A stretch of DNA of 64,000 bases from positions 496,001 to 560,000 of the forward strand of contig NZ_CP044972.1 of the NCBI RefSeq assembly GCF_010104355.1, read 5' to 3'. Within the stretch, counting starts at the first letter, position 1. The number at the start of each line of letters is the position of its first letter. The notes beneath the pieces were generated by a model that was not told the DNA's origin, did not search any database, and worked only from the letters and a program-made list of their open reading frames with translations. This stretch comes from Hydrogenophaga sp. PBL-H3. Its GTDB lineage: Bacteria; Pseudomonadota; Gammaproteobacteria; Burkholderiales; Burkholderiaceae_C. The translations under genes were made by a program, and so were the position numbers. This document shows positions 17,465 to 28,153 of this stretch, piece after piece.

Positions 17465-19678
17465 TCAAAGCCTGGACAGCGCCGCGCGGACCTCCTCCAC
17501 ACTCAACACTTCGGACAGCACCTGCGGTGCCTGTCCGGTCTTGTAGATCGCGTACACCGGCACGCCGTTGCGGCCCAGCGTGGTCAGCGCGGCGGTCACG
17601 GCCGGGTCGCGGCGCGTCCAGTCGGCGCGCAGCAGCGCCACGTTCTTGCCGGCAATGTCACCCAGCACGGCCGCATCGGCCAGCGTGGTGCGCTTGTTGT
17701 ACTGGCAGGTCACGCACCAGGCGGCGGTGAAATCCACAAACACCGGGCGGCCTTCGGCCACCAGGCTGGCCTGCGTTTCGGGGCTCCAGGCCTGCCAGCT
17801 CACGCCCTGCACGGCGGTGGCCACCGCCTGGCCGGGTGTGGTTTCCTGCAGGCGCGTCACATGGGGGCCCACCGCCCAGCCCAGCCAGGCCAGGCCGGCG
17901 AGCGACAGGCCCGCCAGGGCCGTGCGGCTTCTCCCGCGCAGGCCGAGCGACCAGACCAGCAAGGCCAGCACGACCAGCAGCATGAGCAAGCCGGCCGCGC
18001 CGTCGATGCCGCTTTGCTGGCCGAGCACCCACAGGAGCCAGACCACGGTGGCGAACATCGGGAAGGCCATGCCGCGGCGGAAGGTGTCCATCCACGCGCC
18101 GGGGCGGGGCAGGGCGCGCGCCACGGCCGGGATCCAGCTGGCGGCCAGGTACGGCAGGGCCATGCCCAGGCCCAGCACCGCAAACACGGCCAGCGCCTGC
18201 GCAGCCGGCAGGCCGATTGCCAAGCCTAGCGAGGCGCCCATGAACGGCGCGGTGCAGGGCGAAGCGATGGCCGTGGCCAGCACGCCGGTGAGGAAGGCAT
18301 CCACCGTCGGGTTCCTGGCCTGCAGGCTGGCCAGGCGGCTGGGCAGCACGCTGCCAAACTCGAACAGGCCGGCCAGGTTCAGGCCGATCAGTGTGAACAG
18401 CACGGCCAGCCCCGCCACCACGGCCGGACTCTGCAGCTGGAAGCCCCAGCCGAGCTGCTCGCCCGCGGCGCGCAGGCCCAGCAGCAAACCGCCGAGCGCA
18501 GCAAACGACAGCACCACGCCAGCGCTGTAGGCCAGGCCGTTGGCGCGGTGGGCCGCGCGGTCGTTGGCGTGTTTGGCAAACGCCATGACCTTGATGGCCA
18601 GCACCGGGAACACGCAGGGCATGAGGTTGAGGATCAGGCCGCCAAGCAGTGCGCCCAGCAGGGCTGCGCCCAGGGAAAGCGAAGTCGCGTTGTTCGCCGG
18701 TGCGGCGGCGCGCGCGGTGTTGGCGTCCAGGGCGGCCTGCAATGCATCGGGCACGGCGGCCGGCAAGGGCGCCACCGCTGGCCAGGCGCCTTGCACCGGC
18801 ACATCGAGCCGCGCACCGGGCGAGCCGGGCCCGTGGCCGGGCGGGTTGGCCTCGGCCACCACCAGCGCGAGCTGCGCAGGGCTTTCGCTGCGGTGCGGCG
18901 AGAGCGGCACACGCGCGGTCCAGCGCGCACCGTCCCAGGCCTGGGTCCAGGGTGCGCCGGGCTCGATCAGGCCGGTGGTCTCGGGGTAGAACTCCAGCGC
19001 CTTTCCACGCCAGGCAGCGGGCAGGTTGGCCAGCGACACCTTGAGAAATCCCTCGTCGGGCTGCAGGCGGCTGTCGGCCACGGGCTGGTCTTTGGGCGCG
19101 GCCCGCAAGCTGGCCTCGAAGGCAGCACCAAAGCTGCCGGTGGAGCCCTGCACCGGAATGCTCAGTGTGAAGTTGCCCTCTTCCGGAATGCACTCCTTGC
19201 GGCAGACCAGCCAGGCCGCGTAAAGCTTCACGTCGATCGAGTCGCCCTTGAAGTCGGGGCTCACGGTCAGGGGCACCGGCAGCACCACGGTGCCGTCAAA
19301 GCCGTAGTTGGCCAGGGTGCCGATGGGGAACTTGCGCGGCGTGGGCCAGGCGATGTCGCCAGCCGTCACACCGGGCGGCAGGGTCCAGCGCAGCTCGGTG
19401 GGCAGGCCGGAGTCGCCAGCGTTCTTCCAGTAGGTGTGCCATTCGGGTGCGTGGGTGAGCTGCAGGCCGACCCAGATCTTCTGGCCCGGCCCGGCGCCGT
19501 CGGGCGCATGAGCCACGATCTCGGCGCGCGCCTGGTCGCTCTGCACCACGGTCACGCTGGCCGGGGTTCCGCCCAGCAGGCCCTGCGCGGCCACGCCCAG
19601 GGGCACAGCGGCGGCAAGCAGCCACGCGCCCAGCAGGCGAAGGACGGCGAAAGCTCTGAATTCGGTGGGAGAGGGCAT
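17465..19678 (-). CDS. DsbD/ScsB-like thiol:disulfide interchange membrane protein
   Basis: This 737-residue protein moves reducing power from cytoplasmic thioredoxin to the periplasm. Parts in order: signal peptide; a periplasmic N-terminal domain with the cysteine pair in VCRKECIPEEG; a core of about eight membrane helices with two functional cysteines, one in LMPCVFPVL and one in SPCTAPFMG; and a C-terminal thioredoxin-like domain with WCVTC (cysteines about 655 and 658). The long N-terminal domain favours an ScsB-type rather than a classical DsbD assignment. The ATG at 19678 puts the signal peptide first; the open frame upstream has no protein-like character. The redoxin downstream is a plausible electron acceptor. 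Confidence 0.92.
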   Translation of the reverse strand: MPSPTEFRAFAVLRLLGAWLLAAAVPLGVAAQGLLGGTPASVTVVQSDQARAEIVAHAPDGAGPGQKIWVGLQLTHAPEWHTYWKNAGDSGLPTELRWTLPPGVTAGDIAWPTPRKFPIGTLANYGFDGTVVLPVPLTVSPDFKGDSIDVKLYAAWLVCRKECIPEEGNFTLSIPVQGSTGSFGAAFEASLRAAPKDQPVADSRLQPDEGFLKVSLANLPAAWRGKALEFYPETTGLIEPGAPWTQAWDGARWTARVPLSPHRSESPAQLALVVAEANPPGHGPGSPGARLDVPVQGAWPAVAPLPAAVPDALQAALDANTARAAAPANNATSLSLGAALLGALLGGLILNLMPCVFPVLAIKVMAFAKHANDRAAHRANGLAYSAGVVLSFAALGGLLLGLRAAGEQLGWGFQLQSPAVVAGLAVLFTLIGLNLAGLFEFGSVLPSRLASLQARNPTVDAFLTGVLATAIASPCTAPFMGASLGLAIGLPAAQALAVFAVLGLGMALPYLAASWIPAVARALPRPGAWMDTFRRGMAFPMFATVVWLLWVLGQQSGIDGAAGLLMLLVVLALLVWSLGLRGRSRTALAGLSLAGLAWLGWAVGPHVTRLQETTPGQAVATAVQGVSWQAWSPETQASLVAEGRPVFVDFTAAWCVTCQYNKRTTLADAAVLGDIAGKNVALLRADWTRRDPAVTAALTTLGRNGVPVYAIYKTGQAPQVLSEVLSVEEVRAALSRL

Positions 19679-19888
19679 CGGGATCGGGCGTGGAATGGGG
19701 TGGCGCAAGGTGTGAGCGGCTCGGCCCGCCCAAGTTCCTTCGGCGGTCGAGGGCGGTGGCTTTTGAATGTAAGTCACCGCTGTTTTTCTGTCTTGCAGCG
19801 CCTGGGCGGGCGGCGCTCCCTTCACAGTCCCGCCTCGATTGGGTACAACCGGGTTCAGGGAACAGGTCTGCCCCGCATGGAGGTGTGC

Positions 19889-21127
19889 ATGGGATCGATC
19901 GTGGAGCGCGCCCTGTTGCCCTGGGCGCAACGCATGAAAACCCGGGTGAACCTGCCGGTTCGCCTGAGCTGGGGCGAGCGCGGCGCCTCTTCGCTGGCGC
20001 TGGGAGACTTCGAGCAGCCGCAGGTGGAGATCCACGTGCGCGACGCTTCGGCCCTGCCGCTGTTGATCGACCCCGGGCTGGACACGCTGGGCCAGGCCTA
20101 TGTGGAGGGGCTGATCGATGTGGAGGGCTCGGTGCCCGACATCCTGGCCGTGGCGCACGGGCTGGCGGCCAACGCCCAACCCGAGGGTGGCCTGCTCGGT
20201 CGCCTGCGCCGGCGCTTCGGCCACACGCGCGAGAGCGACAGCGAAGCCATCCAGTACCACTACGACGTGTCCAACGACTTCTACGCCCGGTGGCTGGGCG
20301 AAGGCATGGTGTATTCGTGCGGCTACTTCGAGCGGGGCGATGAAACGCTGGACGAGGCGCAGACGAAGAAGATCGACCACATCCTGACCAAGATCCGCCT
20401 GCGGCCGGGCCAGCGCCTGCTCGACATTGGCTGTGGCTGGGGCGCGCTGGTGTTGCGCGCGGCCCAGCGTTTTGGCGCGCAGTGCGTGGGCGTGACGCTG
20501 TCACAAAACCAGTTCGATCTGGCGCGCGAACGCGTGCGGGCTGCGGGGCTGCAAGACCGCATCGAGATCCGCCTGCAGGACTACCGTGACGTGAGCGACG
20601 GCCCGTTCGACCGGATCACCAGCGTGGGCATGTTCGAACACGTGGGGCTGGACCATCTGATGGCTTACTTCACGCACATCCGCGCGCTGCTCAAGCCCGA
20701 CGGCTGGGCCATGAACCACGGCATCACCAGCACCGACGCGTATGACGGCGAAACGCGCCACGGCGGCGGCCATTTCATCGACCGCTACGTGTTCCCGCAG
20801 GGCGAAGTGCCGCACATCAGCACGGTCTTGCGCACCTTGCAGGAGGGCGGGCTCGAAGCCTTCGACGTGGAAAACCTGCGCCGCCACTACATGCGCACCA
20901 CGCAGCTCTGGAGCGACGCCTTCGAGGCGCACACGGCACAGATCAAGCCGCTGGTGGACGAAAAACGCTGGCGCATCTGGCGCATCTACCTCGCGGGCTG
21001 TGCCTGGGCGTTCGAGCACGACGAGGTGGCGATCTACCAGGTGCTGTGCCGCGTGGCCGGGCAGAACGCCAGCGGCTTGCCCTGGTCGCGTCACTGGATG
21101 TACGCCGACCGTAAGATCGGCACATGA
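19889..21127 (+). CDS. cfa: Cyclopropane-fatty-acyl-phospholipid synthase family methyltransferase
   Basis: A 412-residue SAM-dependent enzyme that adds a methylene bridge to unsaturated acyl chains of membrane phospholipids. It has the family's N-terminal lipid-binding domain, the sequence IQYHYDVSNDFYARWLGEGMVYSCGYF before the SAM domain, the SAM motif LLDIGCGWGAL at about residues 177-187, and the catalytic-region segment SVGMFEHVGLDHL. The start at 19889 has GGAGGT immediately upstream; an ATG at 19877 would add four residues. The stop overlaps the start of the creatininase-family gene by 4 bases, so the two are co-translated. Confidence 0.93.
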   Translation: MGSIVERALLPWAQRMKTRVNLPVRLSWGERGASSLALGDFEQPQVEIHVRDASALPLLIDPGLDTLGQAYVEGLIDVEGSVPDILAVAHGLAANAQPEGGLLGRLRRRFGHTRESDSEAIQYHYDVSNDFYARWLGEGMVYSCGYFERGDETLDEAQTKKIDHILTKIRLRPGQRLLDIGCGWGALVLRAAQRFGAQCVGVTLSQNQFDLARERVRAAGLQDRIEIRLQDYRDVSDGPFDRITSVGMFEHVGLDHLMAYFTHIRALLKPDGWAMNHGITSTDAYDGETRHGGGHFIDRYVFPQGEVPHISTVLRTLQEGGLEAFDVENLRRHYMRTTQLWSDAFEAHTAQIKPLVDEKRWRIWRIYLAGCAWAFEHDEVAIYQVLCRVAGQNASGLPWSRHWMYADRKIGT

Positions 21128-21966
21128 CACGCTCCACCCGCTTCTGGTCCGACCTCACCACCGCCGACTTCGACTCGCTGGACCGGGTCCGCGCCATCGC
21201 CGTGCTGCCCGTGGCCGCCACCGAACAACACGGCCCGCACCTGCCGCTGTCGGTGGACACCGACATCGCCAACGGCGTGGTGGCCGCGAGCATGCCCCAC
21301 ATCGCGGCGGACCTGCCCGCGTTCTTTCTGCCCACGCAGGCGGTGGGGTTCTCGCCCGAGCACACGCGCTTTGCCGGCACGCTCACGCACCGGGCCGAGA
21401 CCGTGCTGCGCCTGTGGACCGAGATCGGCGAGAGCGTGGCCGCCAGCGGTGTGAAGAAACTGGTGCTGTTCAACGCCCACGGTGGGCAGGTGGGCCTGAT
21501 GGACCTGGTGGCGCGCGACCTGCGGGCGCGGCTGGGCATGCTGGTCTACAGCGTGAACTGGTTCAACCTGCCGCTGCTGGACGCCAGCGGGGCCGATGTG
21601 AATGCGATGTTCAGTGCGCAAGAACACCGCTTCGGCATTCATGCGGGCGAGATTGAAACCTCGGTGATGCTGGCGCTGAGCCCCGAGCGGGTGCGCATGG
21701 AACACGCTGCCGACTTCCACTCCACCTCGCAAGACCGCGCCGCGCGCTTTGCGATTCTGGGCAACGGCAAGAGCGCCAAGCTGGGCTGGCAAATGCAGGA
21801 CTACAACGCGTGTGGCGCGGTGGGCAATGCGGCTGCAGCCTCGGCCGAGAAGGGCCGCGTGGTGCTTGATGCCGCTGGCCGTGCGCTGGCGCGTCTGTTG
21901 AGCGAGATCGATCAGCTGCCTGCCGACACGCTGTCTGACATCACGGCGTTCAACGCAAAGTTGTGA
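21124..21966 (+). CDS. Creatininase family protein
   Basis: A 280-residue metal-dependent amidohydrolase of the creatininase family. Metal-ligand motifs are present: E34-x-H36-xx-H39 in ATEQHGPHLP, D in SVDTDIANG, the NAHGGQ segment and HAGEIETS with the conserved glutamate. Relatives include creatininase and the mycofactocin-system enzyme MftE, so the substrate cannot be named. The start ATG overlaps the cfa stop (ATGA). It converges with the histidine phosphatase gene, leaving only 9 bases between stops. Confidence 0.9.
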   Translation: MTRSTRFWSDLTTADFDSLDRVRAIAVLPVAATEQHGPHLPLSVDTDIANGVVAASMPHIAADLPAFFLPTQAVGFSPEHTRFAGTLTHRAETVLRLWTEIGESVAASGVKKLVLFNAHGGQVGLMDLVARDLRARLGMLVYSVNWFNLPLLDASGADVNAMFSAQEHRFGIHAGEIETSVMLALSPERVRMEHAADFHSTSQDRAARFAILGNGKSAKLGWQMQDYNACGAVGNAAAASAEKGRVVLDAAGRALARLLSEIDQLPADTLSDITAFNAKL

Positions 21967-21975
21967 AAAACCGGC

Positions 21976-22659
21976 TCAAGCGTAAGTCACCCAACGCTTG
22001 AAGGCGGGGTGGTCCAGGTGCGGCAGCGTGTTGTAGGTCAGCAGCGTGTGCCGTTTGGGGTTGAACTGGAACTCGGTCACCGCGCTGTTGCGGATGCGCA
22101 GGTTCAGCTCAATGGTGGCCTCCGGGCTCAGGCCCAGCACATGGCCCACCGCGGTGGAGATCGGCCCGCCGCTGGAGACCAGCAGCACATTTTCCCCGTG
22201 GTGCTTCGCCCTCACATGGTCCAGCGCGCTGGTGACGCCGTGCACGAACTCGGTGTAGCTCGGCATGCCCTGTGGGCTCACGGTGCCGGCCATCCATTGG
22301 GTCAGTCCATCACGCAGCAGGCGGAAGTGGTGTCGGTAGAGTTCGGGCGCTTCTTCGGCCGAGCGCGGCTTCTCCAGCGGGTGCGGGTGGATCGCGCGGA
22401 TCACGGCCTCGCTGTCGTACTCGTTGAGTCCAGGCCAGGCCAGCGGCTCGTGGTGCAGCTTCGCACCCTCGGCAATGCCGGCCCAGGTCTGGGCGTGGCG
22501 CTTGAGGGTGCCGGTGATGACGGCGTCGAACACCACGCCGCGTTCGGCCCAGTGCTCGCCCAGCCGGCGGCTCTGGCGTTGACCCATCTCGCTGAGCTGG
22601 TCGTAGTCGTCCGCACCAAACGAGGCCTGGCCGTGGCGCACAAGGTAGAGCGTTCCCAT
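21976..22659 (-). CDS. Histidine phosphatase family protein
   Basis: A 227-residue phosphatase of the phosphoglycerate-mutase-like superfamily. The catalytic RHG motif is LVRHGQASFG, with His9 as the phospho-acceptor; the second active-site histidine lies after LLVSSGGPI. The central region is longer than in minimal members. Substrate unknown. The start at 22659 matches the usual MGTLYLVRHGQ N-terminus; an ATG three codons earlier (22668) is possible. Confidence 0.9.
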   Translation of the reverse strand: MGTLYLVRHGQASFGADDYDQLSEMGQRQSRRLGEHWAERGVVFDAVITGTLKRHAQTWAGIAEGAKLHHEPLAWPGLNEYDSEAVIRAIHPHPLEKPRSAEEAPELYRHHFRLLRDGLTQWMAGTVSPQGMPSYTEFVHGVTSALDHVRAKHHGENVLLVSSGGPISTAVGHVLGLSPEATIELNLRIRNSAVTEFQFNPKRHTLLTYNTLPHLDHPAFKRWVTYA

Positions 22660-22872
22660 GAGCGGCATTCTGGGTCCGCGCCACGGTGTCACTTTGTCCC
22701 CGCAGCGACTGCGCAGTGCCCGGGGAGTCGCAGAGGCGTCTAACCTGATCGTCGAGTGCTCGCCGCCCGGGCGCGTTGAATGGAACACCCCTGCCTTTGT
22801 GGCGCTTTTCGGCCCGATGGCGCAGGCCGGCTGTGCTTCAATGATTCGATATGTTGGCCATGTTCCCTTTCC

Positions 22873-25206
22873 ATGCTGTTTGACCTGCCGACCCTGCTGG
22901 CCCTGCGGGTGGGCGTTGACGTCCTGATCGCGCTGGCCTTCTGGGCGCAGATGCGCCGCTACCCCGCCATCGGAGGGCCAGGCTGGTGGTCGCTGTCCGC
23001 CGTGCTGGGCATCCTGGGCTCGGTGATGCTGTGGTCGCGTGGCAGCTTGCCGGATGCCCTGACCTTCCCCACCGGCAACACCGCACTCGCGCTCAGCGCC
23101 CTGTTTGCGTGGCTGGGCTTTCGCAGCTACACGAGCCGCCCAACGCCACGCGTGCCCATCGTGGTGGGCGCACTCCTGTTCTTCTGCATCACGCTTCTCT
23201 TCCTGATCGAGTGGGATCTGCCCCCCGTGCGCCAGGCCCTGTTCAACGGAGCGGTGATCGCGATGACGGTGGGGTCTTTCGTCGACATCCGACGCGCTGA
23301 TCCGCAGGGTCGTGTGCCCGAAATGCAGGCGCTCAAGGTGCTCACGGCGATCGAGTTCTGCGGCATGGTGGCCTTTGCCGTCGCCTTGCAGGTGCTCAAC
23401 CTGTCGCAGGAGACCGTGACACCGCCTTTCATCTTCTTCTTCCTGCTCAGCAAGATGCTGCGGGTGGTCCTGTACGGCGCACTGGTGTCTTACCGCCTGC
23501 GCCTGGACGGCGACAAGGCTCGCCTGGGCCTGCAGCTGCGCGAAGCCGATTCGCGCGCCCTGATCGACAACCTCAGCGCAGGTGTGATGGTGTTCCGGCC
23601 CGACCACACCTTGTCCAGCATCAACACCGCCGCCCGGCGCTTTCTGGGGTGGGGCGAGGGGGGGGCCAACCCCGCCTTGCCCGAGCCCTCGGTGGACGGC
23701 TGGCGGATGCTGCGCGAGGACGGCCAGCCCATGCGCCGGCACGAAATGCCCTTCGAGCGCGTGCTCGCCACCGGTCAGCCGGTGCGCAGCGTGGTGATCG
23801 GCATGCCGCAGGGGGACGGCGAGGGCGTGCACTGGGGTCTGTGCAATGCCTACCCCGAGAACAACACGCAAGGCGGCTTGCGCCACGTGGTGCTGACCTT
23901 CATCGACATCACCTCGCTCAAGAACGCGCAGTCCCAGCAGAAGCACCTGCAGGCGCAGCTCGCGCAGTCCCAGAAAATGGAGGCGCTGGGCACCCTGGCC
24001 GGTGGCGTGGCGCACGACTTCAACAACATCCTGGCGGCCATCCTGGGCAACGCCGATCTGGCGCGGCAGGACCTGCCGCCCCAGGCCGCCTCGCGCGAGA
24101 GCCTGCACGAGATCAGCACCGCCGCGCGCCGCGGGCGCGAACTGGTGCGCCAGATCCTGGCGTTCAGTCGCCAGCAGCCGGTGGAGCGCACGCGGGTCAA
24201 CGTGTGCACCATCCTGGCCGAGTCCTGCACCCTGCTGCGTGGCGCCCTGCCGCCCCAGGTGGAACTGGTGCAGTCGTGCGCGCCCAACACCTTGTCCATC
24301 GAGGCCGACGCCACCCAGATCGGGCAGGTGATCGTCAACCTGTGCACCAACGCCATCCACGCGCTGGACGGCGGGCCCGGGCGCATCGAATGCCGCATCG
24401 ACAGCCTGGCGAACACCTCGTCGTTGTTGCCTCCGGAGCTTGCCCAGACCTGCGCCCAGCTCGATGTGGGCGCCGTGCGCCTGCGCGTCAGCGACAACGG
24501 CTGCGGCATGGTCGAGGCCGTGCGCAGCCGGATCTTCGAGCCCTTTTTCACCACCAAGGCGGTGGGGCGGGGAACGGGCCTGGGGCTGCCGGTGGTGCTG
24601 GGCATCGTGCAGGTTCATGGCGGTGCGATCGAGGTCGACACCGAACCCGGCGCAGGCACCATGTTCACCCTGTTTTTCCCCGCCGCCCCCATCGATCCCG
24701 CCTGGGATGGCGAGGAAACCCCTGCCCTGGTTTCGCGCGAACCCGTCACAATGGGTTTCGTTTCGCCCGTACCCCCACCCGTTTCAAGCTCCACACCCGA
24801 CCAAGCCATGGCCGACGAACCTTCTGCGGTGCCGCCCCACATCCTCTACCTCGACGACGACGACACCTTGGTGTTTCTGGTGCGACGCTTGCTGGAGCGA
24901 CGCGGCTACCGCGTCACGGCGGTCACGTCCCAGGCCCAGGCCATCGACGCGGTGAAGGCATCGCCCACGGGTTTCCAGTTGCTGCTGACCGACTTCAACA
25001 TGCCCGGCATGTCGGGACTGGAGGTGGCCAAGGCGGTGCTGGACATCAATCCCCGCCTGCCGGTGGCCGTGGCCTCGGGCTACATCACCGACGAACTGCA
25101 GGCCGAGGCCAAAGCCGCGGGTGTGCGTGAGGTGGTGTTCAAGACCGATGCGGTCGAGGCCTTCTGCGAGGTGGTCGCCAGGCTGGTTCGCTCGGAACCC
25201 GACTGA
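22873..25206 (+). CDS. Hybrid sensor histidine kinase with C-terminal receiver domain
   Basis: A 777-residue orphan hybrid kinase. Residues 1-210 hold about seven hydrophobic segments. A PAS domain follows (ALIDNLSAGVMVF). The HisKA domain carries His381 in GGVAHDFNNILAAILGN, the NtrB-like type, and the ATPase domain has VIVNLCTNAIHAL and RGTGLGLPVVLGIV. After a proline/serine linker comes a receiver domain with phospho-acceptor Asp707 (LLTDFNMPGMSGLE). No partner regulator is adjacent, so it may signal to a distant protein or regulate itself through its own receiver. The signal is unknown. It converges with tgt, stops 8 bases apart. Confidence 0.9.
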   Translation: MLFDLPTLLALRVGVDVLIALAFWAQMRRYPAIGGPGWWSLSAVLGILGSVMLWSRGSLPDALTFPTGNTALALSALFAWLGFRSYTSRPTPRVPIVVGALLFFCITLLFLIEWDLPPVRQALFNGAVIAMTVGSFVDIRRADPQGRVPEMQALKVLTAIEFCGMVAFAVALQVLNLSQETVTPPFIFFFLLSKMLRVVLYGALVSYRLRLDGDKARLGLQLREADSRALIDNLSAGVMVFRPDHTLSSINTAARRFLGWGEGGANPALPEPSVDGWRMLREDGQPMRRHEMPFERVLATGQPVRSVVIGMPQGDGEGVHWGLCNAYPENNTQGGLRHVVLTFIDITSLKNAQSQQKHLQAQLAQSQKMEALGTLAGGVAHDFNNILAAILGNADLARQDLPPQAASRESLHEISTAARRGRELVRQILAFSRQQPVERTRVNVCTILAESCTLLRGALPPQVELVQSCAPNTLSIEADATQIGQVIVNLCTNAIHALDGGPGRIECRIDSLANTSSLLPPELAQTCAQLDVGAVRLRVSDNGCGMVEAVRSRIFEPFFTTKAVGRGTGLGLPVVLGIVQVHGGAIEVDTEPGAGTMFTLFFPAAPIDPAWDGEETPALVSREPVTMGFVSPVPPPVSSSTPDQAMADEPSAVPPHILYLDDDDTLVFLVRRLLERRGYRVTAVTSQAQAIDAVKASPTGFQLLLTDFNMPGMSGLEVAKAVLDINPRLPVAVASGYITDELQAEAKAAGVREVVFKTDAVEAFCEVVARLVRSEPD

Positions 25207-25214
25207 ACGCTGCG

Positions 25215-26480
<1,266 letters not shown>

Positions 26481-26546
26481 TCACGGTTGGCACGGAGCAC
26501 CTCGCTGCTGGCCGCGAACCTCGCCATCCACCACAGGAGTCACACC

Positions 26547-26978
26547 ATGAAAATGAAAATCCTCCAGAGAGGACTTCTCGCTCTCGTCATCGCCTGCAGC
26601 TGGGGTGCCGCGTCGGCCCAGCCCGCTGTGTTCGATCCGGGCAAGCAGGAGTTTGCGGACAACTGCGCCAGCTGCCATGGCACCGATGGCAAGGGCAACG
26701 GGCCACTGGGCGAGTTGCTGCGCAAGAGCCCGCCCGACCTGACCCAGCTGGCAAAGAAAAACCAGGGTGTGCTGCCGATCAACCGGCTTTACGCCGTGAT
26801 CGATGGCGCGGGTGTGCCCAGCCACGGTTCGCGCGACATGCCGGTGTGGGGCCGCGAGTACCAGATCGACCAGGCACAGCAGATGCGTGAGGCGCGCGGC
26901 CATTACGACTCGGCCGGTCTCGTGCGCGCCCGCATCCTGGTGCTGCTGGAGTACATCAGCCGCATTCAGACACCTTGA
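26547..26978 (+). CDS. Small periplasmic c-type cytochrome (copy 1)
   Basis: A 143-residue monoheme cytochrome c. The signal peptide ends near ASAQ; heme attaches at C40-A-S-C43-H44, and the distal methionine is likely that of SRDMPVWG. Residues [14 protein letters not shown] resemble those of many small cytochromes linked to terminal oxidases or dehydrogenases. A clear paralogue with the same motifs lies at 61429-61851 in the stress cluster. The start at 26547 has AGGAG upstream. The FNR-type box upstream suggests induction at low oxygen. Its 3' end overlaps that of queA by 13 bases. Confidence 0.92.
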   Translation: MKMKILQRGLLALVIACSWGAASAQPAVFDPGKQEFADNCASCHGTDGKGNGPLGELLRKSPPDLTQLAKKNQGVLPINRLYAVIDGAGVPSHGSRDMPVWGREYQIDQAQQMREARGHYDSAGLVRARILVLLEYISRIQTP

Positions 26979-28081
26979 GCCGGTGAGCGTTGCAGCAGCA
27001 TGGCGTCGCCATAGCTGAAGAAGCGGTAGCGCTGTTCGATCGCGTGCGCGTACAGCGCCTTGATGTGATCGAAGCCCGCGAAGGCGCTGACCAGCATCAT
27101 CAGCGTGGACTGGGGCAGGTGGAAGTTGGTCACCATCGCATCGACCACCTGGAACGCAAAGCCCGGTGTGATGAAGATGTTGGTGTCGCCCTCGGTCTCG
27201 CCCGAATGCGCCCAGCTCTCCAGCGTGCGCACGGTGGTGGTGCCCACGGCCACCACGCGCCCGCCGCGCGCGCGGCACTCGGCGATGGCGCGCAGCGTGT
27301 CTGGCGGGATCGCATAACGCTCGTGGTGCATCACGTGGTCTTCGATGCGGCCGGCCTTCATGGGCGCGAAGGTGCCCGCACCCACGTGCAGCGTGACGCT
27401 GGCGCGCCGCACGCCGCGCGCATCGAGCGCGGCCAGCACCGCGTCATCAAAGTGCAGCGCGGCCGTGGGCGCGGCCACCGCACCGGGCACGCGCGCAAAC
27501 ACGGTCTGGTAGCGGCGCTCGTCGTCGGCCTCGTCTGTGTGGGTGATGTAGGGCGGCAGCGGCACATGGCCATGTTGCGCCATCAGCTCGTAGGGGGTTT
27601 CGCCGGCCGGGCCGTGCAGGCGAAAGCGGAACAGCTGGCCCTGCTCGTCCGGCCAGCGGCCGATGAAGACGGCATCAAACCCGCCCCGGCCCAGGCCGCC
27701 GCCCATGTGCAGCCGCCCGCCGACCTGCGGTTTCTTGCTCACGCGCAGATGGGCCACCACCTCGTGCGCCGAGCCGTCGCTGGCCTCATGCGGCAGCAGC
27801 ACGCGCTCGATCAACATCTCCAGCTGCCCGCCGCTGGCCTTCTGGCCAAACAGCCGGGCCTTCACCACCTGCGTGTCGTTGAACACGAGCAGGTCGCCGT
27901 CCCGGAGCAGGGAGGGCAGGTCGCGAAAGATGCGGTCCACCGGCGCGGCACCGGTGCCGTCGAGCAGGCGCGAGGCGCTGCGCTCGGGCGCGGGGTGCTG
28001 GGCGATCAGCTCGGTGGGCAGGTGGAAATCGAAGTCCGCCACCGTGAAGGCGCGCGCGACAGACGCAGAAGAAAAGGTCAT
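26966..28081 (-). CDS. queA: S-adenosylmethionine:tRNA ribosyltransferase-isomerase
   Basis: QueA transfers and isomerises the ribosyl part of SAM onto preQ1-modified tRNA, forming epoxyqueuosine. The 371-residue product shows [14 protein letters not shown] at the N-terminus, then [27 protein letters not shown] and [16 protein letters not shown], all family signatures. The ATG at 28081 gives the normal length; frames extend upstream without family sequence. It is divergent from recG with about 70 bases between them. Confidence 0.97.
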   Translation of the reverse strand: MTFSSASVARAFTVADFDFHLPTELIAQHPAPERSASRLLDGTGAAPVDRIFRDLPSLLRDGDLLVFNDTQVVKARLFGQKASGGQLEMLIERVLLPHEASDGSAHEVVAHLRVSKKPQVGGRLHMGGGLGRGGFDAVFIGRWPDEQGQLFRFRLHGPAGETPYELMAQHGHVPLPPYITHTDEADDERRYQTVFARVPGAVAAPTAALHFDDAVLAALDARGVRRASVTLHVGAGTFAPMKAGRIEDHVMHHERYAIPPDTLRAIAECRARGGRVVAVGTTTVRTLESWAHSGETEGDTNIFITPGFAFQVVDAMVTNFHLPQSTLMMLVSAFAGFDHIKALYAHAIEQRYRFFSYGDAMLLQRSPAQGV

Positions 28082-28153
28082 GCTGCTTGAGGGCTGGACG
28101 AAGCCCGTGCCAAGTGAAAAAGAAGGGTGAGGGGAAGCGGGCAGAATTGTCCC

